Shown here one piece after another: positions 7,037 through 17,995 of a DNA stretch of 64,000 bases; positions within the stretch are counted from its first letter, which is position 1; the number at the start of each line of letters is the position of its first letter. This DNA comes from Candidatus Gallimonas merdae. Its GTDB lineage: Bacteria; Bacillota; Clostridia; Christensenellales; Borkfalkiaceae. The translations under genes were made by a program, and so were the position numbers. The stretch spans positions 17,936 through 81,935 of the forward strand of contig CAJFRT010000011.1 of NCBI GenBank assembly GCA_904419525.1, written 5' to 3'. A model generated the notes under the pieces. The model worked only from the letters and a program-made list of their open reading frames with translations, did not search any database and had not been told where the DNA came from.

Positions 7037-8052
7037 ACGAAAACGAAATCATCATTTACCAGACCGAGGACGGCGTGACAAAAATATCCGTCACGCTGGA
7101 CGGCGATACCGTGTGGCTCACGCAGGCGCAGATGGCGGAACTGTTTCAGACCACGCCGCAAAATATCACTCTCCACATCGGTAACATCTATCAAGAGGGC
7201 GAACTTACGCCGGATTCAACTTGTAAGGAATTCTTACAAGTTCAGCCGGAGGGCGGCCGCGAAGTCAAGCGCAAACGCAAATACTACAATCTCGACGTTA
7301 TCATCTCCGTAGGATATCGGGTGAAGTCGCTGCGCGGTACGCAGTTCCGCATCTGGGCAAACGGCGTTCTGAAAGACTATCTCATCAAGGGATTCGCCCT
7401 GGACGACGAACGTCTGAAAGGCAACGCCGGCGGCAACTATTGGAAAGATCTGCTCGATAGGATCCGCGACATCCGTTCTTCGGAAAAGGTCCTCTACCGC
7501 CAGGTGCTCGACCTCTATGCGACCAGCGTCGACTACGATCCTCACAGCAAGCAGTCCGTCCGATTCTTTAAGATCGTGCAGAACAAGCTCCACTATGCGG
7601 CGCACGGGCATACCGCCGCAGAAGTCATCTACGAACGCGCAGACGCCGAGAAACCCTTTATGGGGCTCACGAGCTTTTCCGGAGATTTCCCTGCGCTCAA
7701 AGACATCGGCATTGCCAAAAACTATCTGAAAGAGGATGAATTAAAAATCCTCAACAACCTTGTTTCCGGATACTTCGATTTTGCCGAGATCCAGGCGATG
7801 CGCCATAATCCGATGTATATGGACGACTATATCCGCCAGCTCGACAACATCCTTTCCTCTACCGGGGAAAAGTTGCTGGACGGCGCCGGGAGCGTCAGCC
7901 ACGAAAAGGCAATGGAAAAGGCAAGGGCGGAATACCGCAAGTATCAGACGCAGAATCTTTCGCCCGTGGAAGAAGCCTATCTTCAAACGATCAAGGGCGT
8001 TCAAAAGAAAATTGAAAAAAGGCCCAAAAAATCGCCGGGGGACAAATCATGA
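7033..8052 (+). CDS. RhuM-family protein
   Basis: 339 aa. The N-terminal half matches the Virulence-RhuM family: IIIYQTEDGVTKISV, TVWLTQAQMAELFQTTPQNITLHIGNI, then YYNLDVIISVGYRVKS and GTQFRIWANGVLKDYLIKGF. The C-terminal half (about 190-320) is helical and includes a Fic/HEPN-like region of unclear role. RhuM was named on a Salmonella pathogenicity island, but most members sit in phages and genomic islands; biochemistry is unknown. It shares four-base overlaps with both the 2-TM gene and the integrase, forming one coupled unit. Confidence 0.85.
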   Translation: MNENEIIIYQTEDGVTKISVTLDGDTVWLTQAQMAELFQTTPQNITLHIGNIYQEGELTPDSTCKEFLQVQPEGGREVKRKRKYYNLDVIISVGYRVKSLRGTQFRIWANGVLKDYLIKGFALDDERLKGNAGGNYWKDLLDRIRDIRSSEKVLYRQVLDLYATSVDYDPHSKQSVRFFKIVQNKLHYAAHGHTAAEVIYERADAEKPFMGLTSFSGDFPALKDIGIAKNYLKEDELKILNNLVSGYFDFAEIQAMRHNPMYMDDYIRQLDNILSSTGEKLLDGAGSVSHEKAMEKARAEYRKYQTQNLSPVEEAYLQTIKGVQKKIEKRPKKSPGDKS

Positions 8053-9134
8053 TCATCGAAATCGAAAAAGGCAAAAATTATGCTGCCCGATTCTACTACA
8101 AAGATGTCTTCGGCAAAATGCACCGCCCGTACAAAAGCGGATTTCCGTCACGCAAAGCGGCCCAGCAGTGGGAAACACAGGAGCGCGCACGTCTTGACGG
8201 CGATCCCGTAACGACAGACGGAATCACATTTGCTTATCTGTTCAAAGAATGGCGGAAAAACCTTATAAGGCAAGCCGCCTCCCCTCGCACATTGCAAAAA
8301 TACGAAGACTATCATCGTTACGTATCCGACTTCCTGGATCACCTCGCGCTTAATAAAATCAATGAGCACATTATTCAAAAGCTGATCGACATCTATCAGG
8401 CATCCCCTGCCACCTGCAACGAGCTCCGCAAGATGTTGAACGCGGCATTTAATTATGCCCGCAAAAAGCGCTGGCTTCGGGAAAATCCGATGTACTATGT
8501 CGATGTGCCCGCATATCGTCCAAAAAGAGTTCCCGCTTACAACTTCGATGATATCCGTGAACTGTTCGCATCTCTTAGAGAGGATAATTCGAAACTTTAT
8601 ACTCCTGTACTTTGCGCCTGTCTCTTTGCGGCCAGCCGTGAAGAAGTTTGCGCGTTACAGGAATCGGATATCGTACGTCTGCACGACGGAAACTATCGCG
8701 TCGTTTTGGATAAAGCATTTATTACAGTACGCAGGCAATCAATCATTAAATCGCAAAAGACAGAAAACCGCTACCGCACATTTATCTTCTCTTCCGCTGT
8801 ATACGATGAATTACACGCCTATAAAACGAAGAACGGAATCAGCAGTCCGTTCGTCTGCTGTAATAAAAACGGATCAAACATTAAGCCGAACACCATCTCC
8901 AATTCCTTTTCTCGTTTCCTCAAAACGCATGGATTGAAATACACGACGTTCCATAAGCTGCGCGATGCGTACGCGAACGCCTGCAAACGCCTCCACGTCG
9001 ATCTTGACACCGCCTACCGCATGATGGGACATGCGTCCTATAAAACAACTGCGGAGTATTACGCCTCTGCAGACGATGTCCTTACAGCTGAAGCAGTATC
9101 CAAAATCGAGCATGAACTTTTTGCTGTAAGATAG
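8049..9134 (+). CDS. int: Tyrosine site-specific integrase
   Basis: 361 aa. It has an N-terminal arm-binding segment (1-50), a core SAM-like domain (55-155) and a catalytic domain (165-360). Catalytic residues visible are Arg197 (AASREEV), His302-x-x-Arg305 (FHKLRDAY), His328 (MMGHASYKTT) and a nucleophilic Tyr at 337/338. It lies 126 bases from the tRNA-Ser 3' fragment, with repeated arm-type sites between them. This is the classical layout for an integrase that uses a tRNA gene as attB. ATGA overlap with RhuM places it under the repressor promoter. Confidence 0.95.
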   Translation: MIIEIEKGKNYAARFYYKDVFGKMHRPYKSGFPSRKAAQQWETQERARLDGDPVTTDGITFAYLFKEWRKNLIRQAASPRTLQKYEDYHRYVSDFLDHLALNKINEHIIQKLIDIYQASPATCNELRKMLNAAFNYARKKRWLRENPMYYVDVPAYRPKRVPAYNFDDIRELFASLREDNSKLYTPVLCACLFAASREEVCALQESDIVRLHDGNYRVVLDKAFITVRRQSIIKSQKTENRYRTFIFSSAVYDELHAYKTKNGISSPFVCCNKNGSNIKPNTISNSFSRFLKTHGLKYTTFHKLRDAYANACKRLHVDLDTAYRMMGHASYKTTAEYYASADDVLTAEAVSKIEHELFAVR

Positions 9135-9150
9135 CGTTTTTTCGGTGTTA

Positions 9151-9251
9151 TAGACAATTTTTAGACAATAGACAATCGCAATTCCGCTCCATTGCACTAT
9201 ATACTGTGTAGAAGAATTGGAAATCTACCTATATTTTGTGTTAATAGACAA
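9151..9251 (+). repeat. Four direct TAGACAA repeats, probable integrase arm-type sites
   Basis: TAGACAA occurs at 9151-9157, 9162-9168, 9169-9175 and 9245-9251, all on the plus strand between the integrase stop codon and the tRNA fragment. Short direct repeats next to the crossover site are the known form of arm sites bound by the N-terminal domain of tyrosine integrases. Confidence 0.65.
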
Positions 9252-9259
9252 AAATACAA

Positions 9260-9322
9260 CTCCCCTGCTAAGGGAGTAGTACCGTAAAGGTAGCACGAGT
9301 TCGAATCTCGTCTTCTGCGCCA
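9260..9322 (+). tRNA. 3' part of tRNA-Ser(GCU), interpreted as attR
   Basis: From 9260 the sequence gives a 5-bp anticodon stem with loop CTGCTAA (anticodon GCT, 9267-9269). A long variable arm (TACC/GGTA), a T arm with TTCGAAT, the acceptor 3' strand and encoded CCA ending at 9322 follow. No D arm precedes it; instead there is AT-rich element DNA. The 5' part is therefore missing here, as expected at the distal end of an element integrated into the tRNA 3' half. The complete gene should lie left of the window. Confidence 0.8.
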
Positions 9323-9361
9323 ACGCCGGCAACAGGGCAATTCCTGTTGCCGGCGTTTTTG
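9323..9361 (+). terminator. Intrinsic terminator of the original tRNA-Ser gene
   Basis: A 13-bp perfect stem CGCCGGCAACAGG/CCTGTTGCCGGCG is followed by TTTTTG. It starts right after the tRNA CCA end. Confidence 0.85.
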
Positions 9362-9422
9362 TGTCACAGAGCGGCAGATATCGATCTGCCGCTCTGTTGC
9401 TGACGGGAGCTCCTCTTTTTCC

Positions 9423-9626
9423 CTATACAGGATACCTGCCTTCTATATTGAATGACAAACCGTATTTTTCCGCATCGATATGTTCCTGGATAATTTCCAG
9501 ACACTCCACATATGCGGTCCGTTCCCCAAATACGAATTGGTCAAAGCCGACTGCTTCATCATACAGATCGTTCAGCCGTTCCAAAAGAATTCTGATCAAA
9601 TACTCCAACAACTCTTTCTCTTTCAT
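9423..9626 (-). CDS. Small helical hypothetical protein
   Basis: 67 aa from the ATG at 9626, preceded by GAGGAAT; longer upstream frames run through the terminator region and were rejected. The sequence is acidic and helical (LLEYLIRILLERLNDLYDEA, then ERTAYVECLEIIQEH). No motif is recognised, though this looks like a small conserved protein of Clostridia. It is the first host gene beyond the element and stands alone. Confidence 0.5.
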   Translation of the reverse strand: MKEKELLEYLIRILLERLNDLYDEAVGFDQFVFGERTAYVECLEIIQEHIDAEKYGLSFNIEGRYPV

Positions 9627-9718
9627 TCCGCATTCCTCTTCGATCCGTTTCCTCCCGTCATATAATATAGACTTTTTTCCGAACGCAAAAAATTTCATCC
9701 GAACAAGAATTTTTACGG

Positions 9719-9749
9719 AAAAAATCCGCCGGCATGACCGGCGGATTTT
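9719..9749. terminator. Bidirectional terminator after lacZ
   Basis: A perfect stem AATCCGCCGG/CCGGCGGATT has runs of T on both strands (six on the minus strand). It ends the leftward beta-galactosidase transcript. Confidence 0.75.
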
Positions 9750-9842
9750 CATCTGTCTCATCGGATCGCTCTTCCGCTCCGCGCCCGGTGCGGGAATTGC
9801 GTTTGCGGAAAACCTCGGCACGGGCGGACGATCTGCGCCGCG

Positions 9843-12801
<2,959 letters not shown>

Positions 12802-12862
12802 CAGCAAAATCAAAATCCGTCAAAAGGAATTTTCCGCCCCCGGCCCGGGAACGCGCTTTCCG

Positions 12863-14464
12863 TCAGGTGCGCGGCTTGATCATCGAAATATACAGCCAGT
12901 CATTGTTCATGACCGCCTCGCCGTCGGCACAGCCGGCATAGGGGCAGATCTCCTCTTCCAGCGCGGGAAGGGACGCACGCTTCCCGCAGACATAGTCCGC
13001 AAGCATCCTGCGGCAGTGTCGGACGCGGCGGATCAATCCCCCCAGCCGGATATCGTGCATTTCAAAGCCGTTCTCGCGGCACTCTCTGTCCCACTGCTCA
13101 CGGAAACGCCGGTAGAATGTTTCAAGGCGGCGTTCCAGTTCGCGGTATTCGCCGATCAGCGCCGAAAGCGCTTCCTTGTCCCCCTTCCGATAGAGTTCCC
13201 TCGTGCGCAGGCCGAGCGTTGCCTTGATCTCCAGCACGTCGCACAGCGCCATGAGCGTTCTGAACAGATAGCCGTATCTCCTGCTTGCGGCGCCCGCGGA
13301 AAGCGCCTTTCCGATCTTCGGGAACGTTTCCGGCTCCGTCCCGATCGCCGTCCGGTCGAGAAATCCCAGAAACGGGTCGGAATACAGCAGATATTTGGAG
13401 GGATTTTGCAGTTCCCCGCCGTGCAGATCGACATCGTCCGCCGCGAGAAAGGTCTCCATGTCAGTTCCCGTCAGCGCGCGGAACTTTCTCGCGATATCCG
13501 CTCCGTCGAAATTCCCGCGGGCGAACTGCGCCGCGGCAAAGAGGGAGGGAAGCGAGGAAAAGAGCGAGCACTCCGCGCCGTCATCTTTCCAGCAGGTGAT
13601 GAACACATCGTCAACGCCGTTTTCCAGGCAGGAACGCATCGCCGCCTCGTTGGCGCGGATACTGAACCGGTTGGCGGGCGTAAACCCGCTCCACGACCAC
13701 GCGCCGCCCGCAAACAGGACGGGATTATCAAACTGCCTGTGTGCGCGGAACATCTGATCATAGTGAGAGCGATCGGTGCTGTAATAGTCCCAATAGATCA
13801 GGGAAATATTCTTCGGGACAAGGTCTTTGATCGCCTGCGGGATCGCGCCGCTTGCGCAGTAATACTCCCCGCCGCTCATCAGGCGGAAGAACATGTCCGA
13901 CCACATCATGGGAGAAAATCCGTACCTTTCGGCGATCTCCGCCACGCGGTTCAGATGACGGAGCAGGATCTCAAAGCGGCTTTCGTAGCCGTGCCTGTCG
14001 AGATACTTTCCAAGCCCGACCATGTGCGCCTCGTCCATGCCGATGTTGATGCGGCGCGAGGTGAAACATTCCGCGCAGGCCGCAAACATCTTTTCAATGA
14101 GGGCGTACGTCTTTTCCTCTCCCGCAAGGAGAATGTCCCCCGTATCGGTGCAGTCATGATACTGCGGCCAGCGCGTCACTCCGCTCAGGTGCGCAAGCGT
14201 CTGAATGCAGGGGACAAGCTCCAGCCCGCATGCCTGTGCCGCGGCGTCAAGCTCTTTGAGATCTGCTTTGGAATACCGTCCGCGCAGATAGCCGAAACAG
14301 GGCTCTCCCTCGATCTCGTACGTGTCCTCCGTGTACAGCTGCACATAGTTGTAGCCCATCTTTGCAAGCAGTGAAAACATCGTTTTCAATGTCTCCACCG
14401 TATACACGCCGTTGCGTGAACAGTCGATCATGACGCCGAGCGTTTTGATTGTATCTGTCATCAT
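12863..14464 (-). CDS. GH20-type beta-N-acetylhexosaminidase
   Basis: 533 aa with GAGGGG upstream. It would remove terminal GlcNAc or GalNAc by substrate-assisted catalysis. The N-terminal two thirds is a TIM barrel with the GH20 catalytic pair Asp144-Glu145 in IGMDEAHMVG. Other barrel strands (GYNYVQLYTEDTYEIEG; LVPCIQTLAH; MMWSDMFFRLM) fit the short GcnA-like group lacking the usual N-terminal domain. The C-terminal 170 residues are helical. There is no signal peptide, so it probably acts in the cytoplasm. It is the last gene of the nagB-SGNH-PIG-L-GH20 operon. Confidence 0.85.
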   Translation of the reverse strand: MMTDTIKTLGVMIDCSRNGVYTVETLKTMFSLLAKMGYNYVQLYTEDTYEIEGEPCFGYLRGRYSKADLKELDAAAQACGLELVPCIQTLAHLSGVTRWPQYHDCTDTGDILLAGEEKTYALIEKMFAACAECFTSRRINIGMDEAHMVGLGKYLDRHGYESRFEILLRHLNRVAEIAERYGFSPMMWSDMFFRLMSGGEYYCASGAIPQAIKDLVPKNISLIYWDYYSTDRSHYDQMFRAHRQFDNPVLFAGGAWSWSGFTPANRFSIRANEAAMRSCLENGVDDVFITCWKDDGAECSLFSSLPSLFAAAQFARGNFDGADIARKFRALTGTDMETFLAADDVDLHGGELQNPSKYLLYSDPFLGFLDRTAIGTEPETFPKIGKALSAGAASRRYGYLFRTLMALCDVLEIKATLGLRTRELYRKGDKEALSALIGEYRELERRLETFYRRFREQWDRECRENGFEMHDIRLGGLIRRVRHCRRMLADYVCGKRASLPALEEEICPYAGCADGEAVMNNDWLYISMIKPRT

Positions 14465-14479
14465 TTTTACCCCTCTTAT

Positions 14480-15304
14480 TTAAGAAAACCGCGCCAGCAT
14501 GTCCTCGACGGCCCGTCTGAAACGTTCGATGTGCTCTGAAATATAGGACACGATGTCTGTTTTTTCGTCCATGAGCGGCGTCAGATCCATCGCGTAATTG
14601 AGCGCGGAATAGGTATCGCACGCATGGCTTGCGGAAAAAGTAGCGTTCGCAAGCCTGCGGCCCTCCGCCGCTAAGTCGTACCGCTTGCCGCCGACGATCT
14701 GACTGTCGAACACCGCCGAAAGACAGCGCATCAGATTGGGGTGCGGACCGCAGTCAAGGTACACCTTTTCGTCGTCGCAGAGCCAATCGAGGTCGCGCCA
14801 CACCTCGCATCCGTACGCCTGTTCGGGGCGCTCCTCGGGTTTGAGCATGCGCAATGCCGCAATCACACGAAGAGCCGTTGCAACGTGCGTCTCGTGCTTA
14901 TCCGCAAGGTTGTGCGTATAGAGATACCTCGGTCTTGCTGTTCGGATAAGGTCGGCAAGTTCTTCGACGATTTTGGGATTGCCAGCGTCCTTCACCTCTT
15001 TGGACGGGTGCCCAAGCATGGCCAAAAAGCCGTACTCGCCCACCATCGCCGCCTTTTTCTGCTCGACGATGCGCACCTTTTTCATCTGTTCGTCCGTATA
15101 ATCGGCGTAAAGCCCGCTTCTCGGACTTCCCGCGCCGTCCGTCACGACGATTGCGCCGAACCACTTATCGGGCGCGCCGAAGCACTCCGCGATGGGCGCG
15201 TACGCCATAAATTCGATGTCGTCCTGATGTGCCGCGATCGCAAGGTGCGTCGTGCGGGATATTGCCGCTTTTTCCTGCGTTCCGTCCGGAATATATGTGA
15301 TCAT
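14480..15304 (-). CDS. PIG-L/LmbE-family deacetylase
   Basis: 274 aa, GGAGG site. The zinc-binding AHxDD motif is present as His26, Asp28 and Asp29, and a later HNLADKHETHV supplies the third ligand histidine. The family removes acetyl groups from N-acetylglucosamine moieties of diverse substrates. There is no signal peptide. Located between an SGNH hydrolase and a hexosaminidase, with NagB upstream, it probably deacetylates an amino sugar released or processed by this operon. The exact substrate cannot be read from sequence. Confidence 0.85.
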   Translation of the reverse strand: MITYIPDGTQEKAAISRTTHLAIAAHQDDIEFMAYAPIAECFGAPDKWFGAIVVTDGAGSPRSGLYADYTDEQMKKVRIVEQKKAAMVGEYGFLAMLGHPSKEVKDAGNPKIVEELADLIRTARPRYLYTHNLADKHETHVATALRVIAALRMLKPEERPEQAYGCEVWRDLDWLCDDEKVYLDCGPHPNLMRCLSAVFDSQIVGGKRYDLAAEGRRLANATFSASHACDTYSALNYAMDLTPLMDEKTDIVSYISEHIERFRRAVEDMLARFS

Positions 15305-15331
15305 GTTATCGCCTCCCTGAAGATGTCCTGG

Positions 15332-15955
15332 TTATTTCTGCAACTCCCGCCATACCGCACGGGCGATGAGCAGGGAGCCGATCTCCCCGGGGTGAACGCG
15401 GTCCCATGTGATCGACTGCCCCGGACGGCTCTGCATGTACACATCGAATTCCCTTTGCAGATCGATGACCCTTGCCCCGCGGCGCTTGGCAACGCCTTTC
15501 ATGACCGCCGCATACTGCTCCGTCATGATCCGCATTTCGTCGCTGCGGTTGCCCTCCATATAGAACGGCGTCATCAGGCACAGTTCCCGCGCGCCCTTTG
15601 CCCGCTCACAGATCGCTTCCAGATTTCTTTCGTACTCCTCCGCGGAGATCTGCCTGCGCGAGGGATCGAAACAATCAAAATGACGCCATACGTCGTTGAT
15701 CCCGATCAGACAGAACACCAGATCCGGCTTTTCCGCCGTAACGTCCTGTTCCCAGCGCGCCAGAAGATCGGCAGATGTATTTCCGCTCACGCCCGCGTTG
15801 ACGACCCTGCTGCGAACCTCCGGGCAGAAGGCGTTCAGCATTCCGTTCAGCAGTCTGACATACCCCGTTCCGAGCCTGTCGCCCGTCGAAAGTTTACCCG
15901 CATCTGTTGTCGAATCGCCTGCAAATACGATCGTATCTCCGTCCTTGAATAACAT
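15332..15955 (-). CDS. SGNH/GDSL-family hydrolase (putative carbohydrate esterase)
   Basis: 207 aa, GGAGG site. Block I FAGDSTTDAG holds the nucleophile Ser15; block II is SGNTSADLL; block III is GINDVWR; block V WDRVHPGE carries the Asp-His pair near residue 190. All four catalytic blocks are intact. There is no signal peptide, so it is intracellular. The genes around it (NagB, PIG-L deacetylase, GH20) suggest it removes O-acetyl esters from acetylated glycans such as sialylated or mucin-type oligosaccharides; that is inference. Confidence 0.9.
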   Translation of the reverse strand: MLFKDGDTIVFAGDSTTDAGKLSTGDRLGTGYVRLLNGMLNAFCPEVRSRVVNAGVSGNTSADLLARWEQDVTAEKPDLVFCLIGINDVWRHFDCFDPSRRQISAEEYERNLEAICERAKGARELCLMTPFYMEGNRSDEMRIMTEQYAAVMKGVAKRRGARVIDLQREFDVYMQSRPGQSITWDRVHPGEIGSLLIARAVWRELQK

Positions 15956-15965
15956 TTTTGCCTCC

Positions 15966-16688
15966 TTACAAGTTTGCCGCAGCGGCGCGGTCGACGATCA
16001 GCGTACAATCGGGGTGGAGTTGCAGAACGGACGCGGGAACGCTTTCCGTCACTTCCCCTTTCGCCATTTTACAGACGGCTTCCGCCTTGTTTGCTCCGCT
16101 CGCCAGAATCAATATCTTCTTTGCCTGCATGATCTGTCTGATGCCCATCGTGAATGCCTTGCGCGGCACTTCGGAGATATCATCAAACAAGCGCGCATTG
16201 TCCTTCACAGTGCTCTCTGCAAGCGTGACAACGTGCGTCCCGCTCCCGAACGGCGTGCCCGGTTCGTTGAAGGCGATATGCCCGTTGCTGCCCAAACCCA
16301 GCAGCTGAATGTCGCGCGGGAGCTGTTCCAAAAGCTCGTCATACCGGGCGCACTCCTTTGCCTCGTCCTCCGCCATGCCGTTTTCGATGTTGGTGTTCTC
16401 GGGATCGATGTCCAGCCCGTCGAACAGGTTCTTTCGCATGAAATACGCATAACTCTGCGGGTGCGTCTTTGCAAGCCCCTTATACTCGTCCAGATTGGCC
16501 GTGCGGACATGGGCGTAGCTCGTGCCGTACTTTTCATGATCTGCGATCATGTATGCGTACAGCCCCAGCGGCGTCGTGCCCGTCGCAAGTCCCAGCACGG
16601 CGTACGGATTGTTCTTCACGACTTCCAGCATGACCTTCGCCGCGCTTGCCGATAACTCTTCATAATCTTTTGTAACAATGATTTTCAT
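15966..16688 (-). CDS. nagB: Glucosamine-6-phosphate deaminase
   Basis: 240 aa from the ATG at 16688 (AGAGGTGG site). It converts glucosamine-6-phosphate to fructose-6-phosphate and ammonia. Visible motifs are LGLATGTTPLGLY (phosphate loop), the catalytic-base region in NLDEYKGL, and GLGSNGHIAFNEPG. Length is normal. It is the first gene of a five-step amino-sugar set; no nagA is present in the window, and the PIG-L deacetylase may fill the deacetylation step. A promoter lies just upstream. Confidence 0.95.
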   Translation of the reverse strand: MKIIVTKDYEELSASAAKVMLEVVKNNPYAVLGLATGTTPLGLYAYMIADHEKYGTSYAHVRTANLDEYKGLAKTHPQSYAYFMRKNLFDGLDIDPENTNIENGMAEDEAKECARYDELLEQLPRDIQLLGLGSNGHIAFNEPGTPFGSGTHVVTLAESTVKDNARLFDDISEVPRKAFTMGIRQIMQAKKILILASGANKAEAVCKMAKGEVTESVPASVLQLHPDCTLIVDRAAAANL

Positions 16689-16712
16689 AGCCACCTCTTT
16701 TTGCCGCCCTAT

Positions 16713-16741
16713 ATTGTAACATAACCTGTCCGTTTCCGCAA
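16713..16741 (-). promoter_or_regulatory. Promoter of the nagB operon
   Basis: Minus strand TTGCGG (16736-16741), 17-nt spacer, TACAAT (16713-16718), 24 bases before the nagB start. Confidence 0.65.
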
Positions 16742-16772
16742 TAGGGAAATGCAAATTTATTGCCGACCCGTC

Positions 16773-16804
16773 AAAAGATGCCCGCCGCAAAAGCGGCGGG
16801 CATC
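16773..16804 (-). terminator. Intrinsic terminator
   Basis: A 12-bp perfect stem (GATGCCCGCCGC and complement) with a 4-base loop is followed by TTTT on the minus strand. It terminates the truncated leftward gene at 16820-17470. Confidence 0.75.
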
Positions 16805-16819
16805 CCGCTATCCTGTTTG

Positions 16820-17470
16820 TTAAGGCTGCACTTCGCCGCCTTCGCCTTCGACGGTCCCGGAGCCGCCCTCCGTTCCGCCCTCTGTTCCGCCTTCCGTGCC
16901 GCCCTTGATCGCGCCGACAGCGTCTTCCAGCGTCTTGCCATAGGAGATCCTGGTTTCGATGGTACTCTTAACCCCTCCCCATGTATCCACAATGCCGACC
17001 TGCGTCACCGTTGCGTTCTTGGGAAGCGAACCCAATGCCATATCATACACTTCGCCTGCGGTGTTGACCTGCGCCTTGGTCATGGTGTCCGGCGTGACGC
17101 CGCAATACACTTCCATGCCACCCGTTGCAGCGCGGTAGACAAATCCGAGGTAGACCTCCTCTCCCCTCGTCAGCGCCTGCGCAAACTCGGTTTTGAGATA
17201 GTGCGTATTGAGCCAGCCCGAATAGTTCGCCCAATAGAAGTAGCAGTTCTGATAATCTCCTACTCCGGGCATGGAACTGTACATGAGGCACGCCTGATAC
17301 GTCGTTCCGCCGATGACAAAGGAGAGCCCGATGCAGTTCCAATCCTTTCCTGCGGCGACCGTCTCCGCATCAAACTTGATGGCGAGAATAAATGCCGCAT
17401 CGCCCGCTTCAAGCGCCACATCCATCGTCATGCTACCCGCGTTCCCCGCGCAGCCGCTTGCGCACCACCG
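16820..17470 (-). pseudogene. 3' fragment of a gene for a beta-rich, probably exported protein
   Basis: The frame is open from about 17515 but has no ribosome site or credible start codon. Its first 16 residues are encoded by the antisense of the plus-strand fragment that begins at the same place. The remaining part (WCASGCAGNAGSM..., strands such as DAAFILAIKF and CIGLSFVIGGTTYQACLM) looks like a lectin/LamG-like beta sandwich. It ends in TEGGTEGGTEGGSG repeats and an acidic tail. Typical of the C-terminus of a surface protein whose N-terminal part is missing. A terminator follows. Confidence 0.65.
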
Positions 17471-17474
17471 CTGC

Positions 17475-17876
17475 AGCGAGATCTCCTTCACCTTTGAAAT
17501 CTGTTCGGAGACCATCTATTTCAACAACAACTGGCCGTCCGACATCACCGTGCGCGTGAACGACGTGGAACTGCTCACCTTTACTTCCCCCGGCGACTTC
17601 GGCGGGCGTCGCGGCAAATACACCCCCGCTTACTGGCCTGTAACGAGCACACAGTTCGGACTTCTGAAAAAGATCGCCGTCAACGAGGACGGCGTGTTCA
17701 TGGACAACGTGCTCGTCACCAACAAGATCCGCTTTTCCGACCTCGGACTGTACGGGCGCAGCGCCGTCAAATTTGAGATCGGGATCAAGGAAAACGCCGA
17801 ACACAAGGGCGGCCTCAATCTGTTCGGAAAGGACTTCGGAGACTTCCCCCAGGCCATCGTCATGTCCGTCAAATGA
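17475..17876 (+). pseudogene. 3' fragment of an ArsR-family regulator with sensor domain
   Basis: From about residue CSEISFTFEICSETIYFNNNWPSD the frame matches, from memory, the C-terminal effector domain of a large ArsR-family group in Clostridia. The conserved GDFGGRRGKYTPAYWPVTSTQFGLLK and IGIKENAEHKGGLNLFGKDFGD blocks are intact. The expected N-terminal winged helix is absent, and upstream codons are antisense to the leftward fragment. No start codon or ribosome site is evident. It is therefore a head-to-head remnant, or one side of an assembly or rearrangement junction near 17470. Confidence 0.65.
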
Positions 17877-17928
17877 TCGGATGGATTCAAAATAAGTCTG
17901 TTTTACAAAGACACTTGTTTTCGCACAC

Positions 17929-17970
17929 ATAAAACCCGCGTTCCGGCAGACGCCGGAACGCGGGTTTTAT
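17929..17970. terminator. Bidirectional terminator
   Basis: A long perfect stem (AAAACCCGCGTTCCGGC and complement) around a short loop, with T runs on both strands. It separates the ArsR fragment from xylB. Confidence 0.8.
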
Positions 17971-17995
17971 GTGACAATTCATCTTGATACTGATC

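Noticed and set aside
9208..9259. Possible 5' acceptor strand GTAGAAG that could pair with the tRNA-Ser 3' end
   Set aside because: The pairing needs a G-U, the interval to the anticodon stem is about 26 bases too long, and no D arm can be formed; it looks like chance within element DNA.
16830..16900. Repeated GGCACGGAAGG-type units (TEGGTEGGTEGG) as a CRISPR or satellite
   Set aside because: They encode a short Thr-Glu-Gly-Gly repeat at a protein C-terminus; units are 12 bases with no spacers. No CRISPR array was found anywhere in the window.
17433..17930. 165-codon minus-strand frame opposite the ArsR fragment
   Set aside because: It is the reverse-complement shadow of a well conserved plus-strand coding sequence and lacks a ribosome site.
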